From DTLA01 sp034436295 (GTDB lineage: Bacteria > Chloroflexota > Anaerolineae > DTLA01): DNA of 14,461 nucleotides. Where the stretch lies: assembly GCA_034436295.1 (NCBI GenBank), contig DAOTVT010000243.1:1-14461 (forward strand). The letters are read 5' to 3'. Each line of letters opens with the position of its first letter. Positions within the stretch are counted from its first letter, which is position 1. The notes beneath the pieces are model-generated. The model saw only the letters and a program-made list of their open reading frames with translations, was not told the DNA's origin and did not search any database. The position numbers were made by a program, and so were the translations under genes. This document shows, in pieces, positions 6,891 to 12,031 of the stretch.

Positions 6891-7560
6891 CGGGCGACTC
6901 CTGTTCGCAAAAGGCGGCCAGGTACTCGCGCACGTGCGCCAGGGATGGGAAGACGCGGTGCGCCAGCGCCATAGCCTCGGCCGAGGGCGGTTTCAGGTCG
7001 GGGACGAGGATGGGGACCATGCCGGCGGCGTGCGCCGCGCGTATGCCCGCGTCGGAATCCTCCAGCACGATGCAGGCGCGAGCGGGCACCCCAAGGCGCT
7101 CCGCGGCCAGCAGGAAGACATCGGGCGCGGGCTTGCCGGCGGGCACCTCATCGCCGCACACGAGGACATCAAACCGCCCCAGCAGGCGGGTCAACTGCAA
7201 CTTCTGGATAACGAGCGGGCGATGGGTGGAACTCGCCACGGCCTTGCGGATGCCGCACTCGTCCAGGAAGTCCAGCAGCGCGTGCAGGCCGGGCTTGGTG
7301 GGAATCCCGCTGCGCCGCATGGCCTCTTCCAGATACTGTTGCTTGCGCGCGTAGGCTGCGTCAACGGGCAGCGCCGGCCCGTAGGCGCGGGCCAGGATGG
7401 CTTTGGTGTCGGCCTGTTCGCGGCCGATGAGTTGGAAGTACAGGTCGTCGGGCAGCGCCAGCCCCCAATCGCCCAGGGCGCGCTGCCACGCGTCCCGCGC
7501 CATGCGCTCCGAATCCAGCATCAGCCCGTCCATGTCAAAAATCACAGCCGCGCAGATCAC
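6862..7560 (-). CDS. HAD-superfamily hydrolase (beta-phosphoglucomutase/phosphatase type)
   Basis: 232 residues from the GTG at 7560. HAD motifs: VIFDMDGLMLDSE, with nucleophile D9 and acid D11; VASST (residues 108-112) as motif II; GKPAPD with K143 as motif III; VLEDSDAG (165-172) as motif IV. The helical cap insert between motifs I and II is of the type found in beta-phosphoglucomutase-like and small sugar-phosphate phosphatases. The GTG start is chosen because GGAGG lies about 6 bp upstream and it places the protein start directly before the first beta strand, as in relatives; an in-frame ATG at 7584 lacks a good ribosome site. It lies 35 bp after the PAS gene and overlaps the GNAT gene. 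Substrate is unknown. Confidence 0.9.
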   Translation of the reverse strand: MICAAVIFDMDGLMLDSERMARDAWQRALGDWGLALPDDLYFQLIGREQADTKAILARAYGPALPVDAAYARKQQYLEEAMRRSGIPTKPGLHALLDFLDECGIRKAVASSTHRPLVIQKLQLTRLLGRFDVLVCGDEVPAGKPAPDVFLLAAERLGVPARACIVLEDSDAGIRAAHAAGMVPILVPDLKPPSAEAMALAHRVFPSLAHVREYLAAFCEQESPDGDHRPSAR

Positions 7561-7595
7561 GCCATCCTCCGACGCCTGCCCCATCGCCCCACGCG

Positions 7596-7937
7596 CTAGC
7601 CTCGCACGAAGTGGGGCATCGCCGCGGGGATTTCCAGCGACAGTTCCACGAAGCCGCGGTATTCGCCGTCCTGGTACCAGGGGGCCTGGTAGATGAGTTT
7701 GTGAACGCCCTTTTTCTCAATGGTGTACACATTGGGCTTGCCCGATTCCAGCAGGCTGCGCAGTTTGCTGCGGGCAGGCTCCGGATGGCAGTCCAGGACG
7801 CTGCGGCCGATGAGGGCGCGTCCGCCGTCGGCTGCGAAGACCTGGGCGGCGCGGTCGTTCATGTCCAGGATTATGCCGTCCCTGTCGCAGACGGTGATGG
7901 CTCCGGAAAACTCCTTGATCCAGTCGGGTAGCGGCAT
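7596..7937 (-). CDS. Small single-domain PAS protein
   Basis: 113 residues, essentially one PAS domain: GAITVCDRDGIILDMNDRAA (residues 12-31), then DGGRALIGRSVLDCHPEP (38-55), then LIYQAPWYQDGEYRGFVELS (81-100), ending EIPAAMPHFVRG. This matches a family of stand-alone small PAS proteins common in anaerobes, also seen at the end of some DUF438 proteins. The ligand is unknown; C50-H51 in the DCHPEP motif could be a ligand or redox site. There is no output domain, so it would act through a partner. The start at 7937 has CGGAGGA 5-6 bp upstream; longer in-frame starts at 7958 and beyond have none and run into the repeat array. It is the first gene of the PAS-HAD-GNAT cluster. Confidence 0.87.
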   Translation of the reverse strand: MPLPDWIKEFSGAITVCDRDGIILDMNDRAAQVFAADGGRALIGRSVLDCHPEPARSKLRSLLESGKPNVYTIEKKGVHKLIYQAPWYQDGEYRGFVELSLEIPAAMPHFVRG

Positions 7938-8001
7938 GGCATCCTCCGAGTGTGGCATTTTGGTAAACCCTGGTGCGCCCGCTTTGTTGCGCGGCTTCTG
8001 C

Positions 8002-8031
8002 ATGTTATCACACGGATTGCCGATGGGACAA
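8002..8031 (-). promoter_or_regulatory. Possible promoter for the PAS-HAD-GNAT cluster
   Basis: Read on the minus strand: TTGTCC (8026-8031), 18-bp spacer, TAACAT (8002-8007). Transcription would begin near 7995, about 58 nt before the PAS start. Both boxes are imperfect. It abuts the first repeat unit. Confidence 0.4.
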
Positions 8032-8048
8032 ATCCCTACGCGCGCCAT

Positions 8049-8210
8049 CCACGAATAACACGAATGGACACGAATAATGTGGACATGTAGGGCGGCTTTC
8101 CATAGCCGCGCCCAGGTGCGACGCACTTGCGAAAGTTTCGCAGGGCGGCTTTTCCACGCGCCAGAGGCCACGTTTCATTCCCCATTCGCGTGGATTGGCG
8201 TTATTCGCGG
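8049..8210. repeat. MITE-like repeat unit 1
   Basis: It starts CCACGAATAAC and ends GTTATTCGCGG, an 11-bp terminal inverted repeat with one mismatch (18 of 24 if extended). The interior carries a small hairpin around GGCGGCTTTCCATAGCCG and the core GGTGCGACGCACTT. A 15-bp palindrome TGCGAAAGTTTCGCA follows the core. No coding capacity. Confidence 0.8.
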
Positions 8211-8232
8211 CTGCAGGGGCTGCGCGCGCTAT

Positions 8233-8395
8233 CCACGAATAACACGAATGGACACGAATAATGTGGACATGTAGGGCGGCTTTCCATAGCCGCGCCCAGG
8301 TGCGACGCACTTGCGAAAGTTTCGCAGGGCGGCTTTTCCACGCGCCAGAGGTTGCGCCCCGTTCCCCGGTTCGCGTGGATTGGCGTTATTCGCGG
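8233..8395. repeat. MITE-like repeat unit 2
   Basis: Tandem copy of unit 1, offset 184 bp and nearly identical through its first about 120 bp. It diverges around 8352-8371, before the conserved right end. Confidence 0.8.
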
Positions 8396-8417
8396 TTACG
8401 GGGGCTACGCGCGCCAT

Positions 8418-8447
8418 CCACGAATAACACGAATGGACACGAAGGAA
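8418..8447. repeat. Truncated left end of the repeat unit
   Basis: CCACGAATAACACGAATG plus GGACACGAA-type sequence, then unrelated sequence. It is a solo left end, apparently cut off where the REP-like element and its flanks begin. Confidence 0.7.
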
Positions 8448-8509
8448 GAGTAGAAAATACACCGTGCGGTGGCTTCCTACGCGATGGCGAACAGCGATGG
8501 TGCTCGTAA

Positions 8510-8593
8510 CCTCACCTAACCCCTCCCGCACCCTCCCCTTTCCTCTCCGCCGGCGGAGAGGAAAGGGGAGGGCTGGGGTGGGGATTGGTGAGG
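8510..8593. repeat. REP-like element with perfect 42-bp palindrome
   Basis: The core at 8531-8572 is a perfect, loop-less palindrome (21-bp arms meeting at GCC/GGC, 8551/8552). The outer arms at 8510-8523 (CCTCACCTAACCCC) and 8580-8593 (GGGGATTGGTGAGG) pair at 12 of 14 positions. Elements of this composition recur in intergenic DNA of many environmental bacteria. Here it interrupts the other repeat family. Confidence 0.8.
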
Positions 8594-8630
8594 TAGGGGC
8601 AGGTATGGAACCCTGCCCCACGCGCGGTAT

Positions 8631-8836
8631 CCACGAATAACACGAATGCACACGAATAATGTGAACATGTAGGGCGGCTTTCCATAGCCGCGCCCAGGTG
8701 CGACGCACTTCCGAAGTGCGTCGCACCTGGCGTTCTCACCTTGCTCGGCGGTGAATCCGGTCTCGCAGGGCGGCTTTTCCACGCGCCAGAGGCCACGTTC
8801 CGTTCCCCCGTTCGCGTGGATTGGCGTTATTCGCGG
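8631..8836. repeat. MITE-like repeat unit 3 with expanded core palindrome
   Basis: It has the same ends as units 1 and 2 but is longer (206 bp). The core motif is duplicated as an inverted copy, followed by a unique segment to about 8765 before the common right half resumes. Confidence 0.8.
8694..8730. repeat. 37-bp perfect palindrome
   Basis: The 18-bp arms 8694-8711 and 8713-8730 are exact reverse complements with a single central C. The left half is the GGTGCGACGCACTTC core of the repeat family. The same core reappears at the right edge of the window (14446-14461). Confidence 0.9.
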
Positions 8837-8858
8837 TTACAGGGGCTACGCGCGCTAT

Positions 8859-8969
8859 CCACGAATAACACGAATCCACATGAAGGATGCAGACACGCAG
8901 GGCGGCTTTTCCACAGCGCCAGAGGCCACGCCCCGTTCCCCGGTTCGCGTGGATTGGCGTTATTCGCGG
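8859..8969. repeat. MITE-like repeat unit 4, internally deleted
   Basis: It has the same left and right ends but is only 111 bp long. The middle, with the GGTGCGACGCACTT core and the first hairpin, is missing. It ends about 40 bp before the promoter of the SWIM transcription unit. Confidence 0.75.
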
Positions 8970-9008
8970 TTACAGGGGCGCTGAAATGCACCCCAGCCCG
9001 CGGTGGGG

Positions 9009-9037
9009 TTGACAAACTGGGCGAACCTGGGTATACT
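9009..9037 (+). promoter_or_regulatory. Strong sigma-70-like promoter of the SWIM leader
   Basis: Perfect -35 TTGACA (9009-9014), 17-bp spacer, -10 TATACT (9032-9037). The transcript should begin near 9044, about 163 nt before the SWIM start, leaving room for a regulatory leader. Confidence 0.85.
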
Positions 9038-9071
9038 GGAATCAGAAGAACCCGTCCGAGGGGTACGATTC

Positions 9072-9122
9072 ATGAATGTGGTTTGCCCAATGGGCACGAT
9101 AGGACCGAGGACATCGGGGTGA
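9072..9122 (+). CDS. Candidate 16-residue leader peptide (uORF)
   Basis: ATG at 9072, 16 codons (MNVVCPMGTIGPRTSG), TGA at 9120-9122. GAGGGG (9058-9063) lies 8 bp upstream, a good ribosome site. The last codons cover the left arm of the intrinsic terminator, and the stop sits at the loop side of its stem. There is no run of one amino acid; ATA and AGG would be uncommon codons in such a GC-rich genome. The frame does not continue into the SWIM gene. It may act in cis through ribosome position rather than as a protein. A chance ORF of this length cannot be excluded. Confidence 0.55.
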   Translation: MNVVCPMGTIGPRTSG

Positions 9123-9149
9123 GGTATGCCCTGATGTCCTTTTGTTTTT
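9107..9149 (+). terminator. Intrinsic terminator (attenuator) in the SWIM leader
   Basis: GGACATCGGGG (9109-9119) pairs with CCCTGATGTCC (9129-9139): 11 pairs including one G-T, with a further wobble at 9120/9128 and a 7-nt loop. TTTTGTTTTT (9140-9149) follows. It lies about 65 nt after the predicted transcript start and 57 nt before the SWIM ATG, with no gene ending before it except the uORF. Unregulated, it would yield an RNA of about 105 nt. Confidence 0.85.
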
Positions 9150-9181
9150 CGCTCGGGCCGCCACCGCGCCCGCAATCTACG

Positions 9182-9194
9182 GCCCCAATGGGGC
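9182..9194 (+). promoter_or_regulatory. Hairpin abutting the SWIM ribosome site
   Basis: GCCCC-AAT-GGGGC, 3 nt before the AGGAGG of the SWIM gene. It shares the CCCAATGGG sequence and AAT loop with a hairpin in the leader at 9084-9096 (TGCCC-AAT-GGGCA). It could influence translation initiation. Its role is inferred only from position and the repeat. Confidence 0.45.
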
Positions 9195-9206
9195 ACAGGA
9201 GGGAGA

Positions 9207-9473
9207 ATGATGGAATCCGGGATGATCAGCAAAATCCAGAAGGCGAAACGCTACGCGCAGGAAAAAGACCGCATCACCTTTGAGCAATTCCGTGTCCGGT
9301 TCCGAGGCGAACACGACACTTACACGCTGACGTTTGACGAGGGCAAGTGGACCTGTCAGTGCAATTTCTTCCTTTCCCATGGGGTTTGCAGCCACACGAT
9401 GGCGCTGGAGCGCATTTTGGGCGTGATGTTGCCTGTGGCCGCCAGCAAGGAGGGCGTCCCGCAGGGAACCTGA
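9207..9473 (+). CDS. Small SWIM zinc-finger protein
   Basis: 88 residues. The SWIM signature CxCx(n)CxH is intact: C50, C52, C61, H63 within TCQCNFFLSHGVCSHTMAL. The basic N-terminus KIQKAKRYAQEKDRITFEQF precedes a beta hairpin (FRVRFRGEHDTYTLTFDEGKW). SWIM domains bind one zinc and mediate DNA or protein contacts. Stand-alone versions of this size lack the helicase or MuDR partners of larger family members, and their role is unknown. AGGAGG at 9197-9202 serves either the ATG at 9207 or the adjacent ATG at 9210, whose spacing is better (87 residues). It is the only full gene in its transcription unit, preceded by an attenuator-like leader and followed by a strong terminator. Confidence 0.87.
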   Translation: MMESGMISKIQKAKRYAQEKDRITFEQFRVRFRGEHDTYTLTFDEGKWTCQCNFFLSHGVCSHTMALERILGVMLPVAASKEGVPQGT

Positions 9474-9493
9474 TTCAGGGTTGAGCGATGAGG

Positions 9494-9540
9494 GTCGGCC
9501 TGGCGGGACAGCAAGCCTCCGCCAGGCCGGCTTTTGTTGT
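9494..9540 (+). terminator. Intrinsic terminator after the SWIM gene
   Basis: GGCCTGGCGG (9497-9506) pairs with CCGCCAGGCC (9519-9528); the stem extends outward to 9494/9531 with one G-T. TTTTGTTGT (9532-9540) follows. The 12-nt loop is at 9507-9518. It separates the SWIM unit from the glycan operon only 24 bp before that operon's first codon. Confidence 0.88.
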
Positions 9541-9563
9541 AAGCCGCGGGCGAGGGGGTGAGC

Positions 9564-10583
9564 GTGAGCGCATTGAAAAGGTGGCAATTCTGGCTGGGAG
9601 TTCTCATCAGCGCCTTCTTCCTGTACGACGTGCTGGGCAAACTGGATTTGGCCGAGGCGTGGGAGGCGGCGCGCACGGCCAACTACTGGTGGATCATCCC
9701 GGGCGTGGCGGTCTATTTCGTCGCGGTTTGGGCGCGCACCTGGCGCTGGCACTACATGCTCCGCTCCATCAAGCGGATTCCCCTCACGCGGCTGTTCCCG
9801 GTGGTGGTCATCGGCTACATGGGCAACAACGTGTACCCATTCCGCGCGGGCGAGGTCATCCGCGCCTACGTGCTGAAGCGCAAGGAGGGCGTGAGCATCA
9901 GCGCAAGCCTGGCCACCATCATCGTGGAGCGCATCTTTGACGGCGTTACCATGCTGTTCTTCGTGTTCGTGGTGCTGCCCATCGCGCCCGAGGCGGCCGA
10001 GTGGCGCAGTATCGTCATCTGGTTCAGCCTGGTGTTCTTCGGCGCGCTGGGCGTGTTCTTTCTCATCGCCGCATCGCCCCGTCGCTCGCAGGCGCTGGCC
10101 GGCTGGTTCATCCAGCGCCTCGTCCCCAGCCGCTTCCGCGCGTCCGCCGAGAGCATCACGGGCCGCTTCCTGGACGGCCTGACGTTCTTGCGGAGCGGGG
10201 CGGACATCCTGATGATCTTCGTTACCTCGGTCGCCATCTGGCTCACCGAGACGACCAAGTACTGGTTCGTGATGCACAGTTTTAATTTTCGGGTCTCATT
10301 CTTCGTCCTGATGCTCATGACGGCGGTGGTGAACCTGGCCACGACGCTGCCATCCTCGCCGGGGTACGTGGGAACCTTTGACTGGCCGGGCATCCGCATC
10401 CTCCAGCGGTTTGGCGTGGAAGGGCCCATCGCGGCGAGTTACACGCTGGTGCTGCACGCGGCGCTATGGCTTCCCATCACGCTGTTGGGCTTCTTCTACA
10501 TGTGGCGCGAGAGCGTCAGTTGGGCCCAGTTTGCCGAGGCCGCGAAACTGAAGGGCGAAGCCGCCGCATCCGACGACCGCTGA
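9564..10583 (+). CDS. Flippase-like integral membrane protein (LPG-synthase TM domain family)
   Basis: 339 residues with about eight hydrophobic segments. It belongs to the UPF0104/AglD-type family sharing the transmembrane domain of lysylphosphatidylglycerol synthetase. Signature segments are YMGNNVYPFRAGEVIRAYVL (about 92-111), SLATIIVERIFDGV (about 119-132) and LPSSPGYVGTFDWPG (about 264-278). The catalytic lysyltransferase domain of MprF is absent, so a lipid or lipid-linked sugar flipping role is the usual inference. GTG at 9564 is preferred (GAGGGGG 6 bp upstream) over the GTG at 9558. It is first in a plus-strand run of glycan genes. No promoter is evident in the 23 bp after the preceding terminator, so expression may depend on read-through or a promoter I cannot recognise. 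Confidence 0.88.
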   Translation: MSALKRWQFWLGVLISAFFLYDVLGKLDLAEAWEAARTANYWWIIPGVAVYFVAVWARTWRWHYMLRSIKRIPLTRLFPVVVIGYMGNNVYPFRAGEVIRAYVLKRKEGVSISASLATIIVERIFDGVTMLFFVFVVLPIAPEAAEWRSIVIWFSLVFFGALGVFFLIAASPRRSQALAGWFIQRLVPSRFRASAESITGRFLDGLTFLRSGADILMIFVTSVAIWLTETTKYWFVMHSFNFRVSFFVLMLMTAVVNLATTLPSSPGYVGTFDWPGIRILQRFGVEGPIAASYTLVLHAALWLPITLLGFFYMWRESVSWAQFAEAAKLKGEAAASDDR

Positions 10584-10592
10584 GAGGGCCCC

Positions 10593-11834
10593 ATGACCGC
10601 GATTGCCCTGTTTGTCTGTAGCAATCAGACGCATGTGCGCATGTTCACGGCGGTGGCGCGCGCCCTGGAGCGGGGGAATCGCGTTGCGCCGCGCTGGGTG
10701 GCCCTGGACAGGTACTACAACCAGTGGGCCGAGGCGGCGCTACGAGAGCAAGGCTGGGACAACTACACCCTTCTCCCGCGCCCGGGCGGCGCTTCGGGGA
10801 CGCCGTGGGAAGGCACAGCGTGGACGCGTATGCGAATCCTGCGCCAGGGGCGGCGTGCCGTCCAGGCGCTGCTGCGAGAGGCGCGCCCCGAGGTGGTGGT
10901 CCTCGGCAACGACCTGGGGACTCTGGAGCGGCTGTTCATCGCCGAGGCGCGGCGCTTGCGCGTCCCGTCGCTCCTGGTGCAGGATGGCGTCATCGCCCTG
11001 CGGCCGGTGCCTGCGCCGCCGGTGCCCGCGCCAGTGCGGGTTGCGCGCGCGGCGCTGAACGCGCTGGGGTTGCGCCTGCCCGACCCCAGGCCCTACGGCC
11101 AGAACGGCGCAGACCGCGTGGCCGTCATGGGCGAGGCCGTGGCCCGGTGGCTTATCGGGCAGGGGGTTCCCGCCGAGCGCATTGTGGTTACCGGGCAGCC
11201 GCGCTACGACTTCTTGCACGCGCTGCGACAGGGCACTGCGCAGCCCACCGGCCTGGATGCGCTGGGCCTGCCCGATGGGGCAAAGATTATCGCGTTTTCC
11301 TCGCAGCCGTACCTGCGTTACAATGTGTGCGACGAAGCCGCGGCGCGCCGAATCTGGCGGACGGTCATGGAGGGCGTGAAGGGTCTGGGGGCAGGGCATC
11401 ACCTGGTGGCCAAACTGCACCCGGCCGAAGACTTGGCGGGCACGCGCCGCTGGCTTGGGCATGACTTCGCGCCCGAGTGGACGCTGACCCGCGACGCGGA
11501 TGTGTTGAGCCTGCTGTGGCGCGCGGATGCGCTGGTAACCCTGATGTCGTCCACGGCGTTGGAAGCGATGTGCCTCGGCAAGCCGGTGGTTCTGCTGGAT
11601 GCAGGCGTCATGCCGGAGTCCATTCCCTATTCGGAAAGCGGCGCGGCACTCCGTGCGCGGGACGCGGAAGAACTCACGGCGCGGCTACGCCAGGCGCTCT
11701 ACGATGATGGCGTGCGGCAAGCCCTGGCGCGCGCCCGCGAGGCGTTTCTGCCGGCGCATGTGGGGCCGCTGGATGGCCAGGCTTCCCTGCGCGTGGCGCG
11801 CGAGATAGAATCCCTCGCTCGGGGCGGCGAATGA
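10593..11834 (+). CDS. GT-B-fold transferase-like protein (CDP-glycerol glycerophosphotransferase/epimerase-like)
   Basis: 413 residues, soluble. Two Rossmann-like halves are visible. The first begins MTAIALFVCSNQTHVRMF and contains PEVVVLGNDLGTLERL (99-114) and VPSLLVQDGV. The second begins near residue 174 with RVAVMGEAVARWLI, IVVTGQPRYDFL (197-208), LVAKLHPAED (271-280) and ADALVTLMSSTALEAMCLGKPVVLLD (311-336). The KLHP and SSTALEA...GKP motifs occur in CDP-glycerol glycerophosphotransferases and UDP-GlcNAc 2-epimerase-like proteins, where they bind the nucleotide donor. Donor and acceptor cannot be told. AGAGGG lies before the ATG, 9 bp after the flippase-like gene; the stop overlaps the next ATG (ATGA). 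A surface-glycan or teichoic-acid-like transferase is the best reading. Confidence 0.8.
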   Translation: MTAIALFVCSNQTHVRMFTAVARALERGNRVAPRWVALDRYYNQWAEAALREQGWDNYTLLPRPGGASGTPWEGTAWTRMRILRQGRRAVQALLREARPEVVVLGNDLGTLERLFIAEARRLRVPSLLVQDGVIALRPVPAPPVPAPVRVARAALNALGLRLPDPRPYGQNGADRVAVMGEAVARWLIGQGVPAERIVVTGQPRYDFLHALRQGTAQPTGLDALGLPDGAKIIAFSSQPYLRYNVCDEAAARRIWRTVMEGVKGLGAGHHLVAKLHPAEDLAGTRRWLGHDFAPEWTLTRDADVLSLLWRADALVTLMSSTALEAMCLGKPVVLLDAGVMPESIPYSESGAALRARDAEELTARLRQALYDDGVRQALARAREAFLPAHVGPLDGQASLRVAREIESLARGGE

Positions 11835-12031
11835 GCGAGAGATCATCAACAAGACTGTGGATCGCGCCGGCCTGGACACCCCAGGCCAGGCGCATCGTAG
11901 CGGAGTTGAGCGATCTCATCCGCGCGCTTCGGGCGCGTGGGCTGGAGCGCGTGAATCGGGGCGGGGGCTACGAGCCGCTGCCCGATGGACAGAGGGGGAA
12001 CAGATGGAGGATACGCCGCTTTTCCGAGTGA
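11831..12031 (+). CDS. Small hypothetical ORF in the glycan operon
   Basis: 66 codons starting in an ATGA overlap with the preceding stop and ending 28 bp inside the ligase gene. Residues about 19-42 (RRIVAELSDLIRALRARGLE) look like an amphipathic helix, followed by a Gly/Arg-rich tail. I recognise no family. It fills an otherwise empty 169-bp gap, so translational coupling is plausible. There is no strong ribosome site and no homology evidence. Confidence 0.4.
   Translation: MSERSSTRLWIAPAWTPQARRIVAELSDLIRALRARGLERVNRGGGYEPLPDGQRGNRWRIRRFSE

Larger units (their letters stand above)
8034..8985. other. Gene-free repeat array
   Basis: About 950 bp between the PAS and SWIM genes contain no credible gene. 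The stretch holds four copies of a TIR-bounded unit, one extra left end, a REP-like palindromic element and 22-bp linkers. The linkers (about 8211-8232, 8396-8417, 8837-8858) are themselves near-copies containing GCTACGCGCGC. Short ORFs on both strands are the same repeat read in different frames. Confidence 0.85.

Noticed and set aside
5094..6974. 626-codon plus-strand open frame opposite ilvE and GNAT
   Set aside because: It is antisense to genes with intact family motifs and lacks any recognisable domain; long antisense frames are expected at this GC content.
8008..8984. Several 60-180 codon ORFs on both strands in the repeat array
   Set aside because: They are the same repeated peptides (for example GRLFHAPEA) produced by each repeat copy, with no ribosome sites.
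8034..8985. CRISPR array
   Set aside because: Units are 110-206 bp with inverted ends and similar interiors; there are no short direct repeats with unique spacers and no cas genes.
9009..9149. Known metabolite riboswitch or 6S/SRP RNA
   Set aside because: I could not match conserved cores of the common riboswitch classes, SRP RNA or 6S RNA by eye; a covariance-model search would be decisive.
9177..10277. 366-codon minus-strand open frame opposite the SWIM and flippase-like genes
   Set aside because: Composition is Asp/His/Arg/Gln-rich with no motif; the plus strand holds well-supported genes, promoter and terminators.
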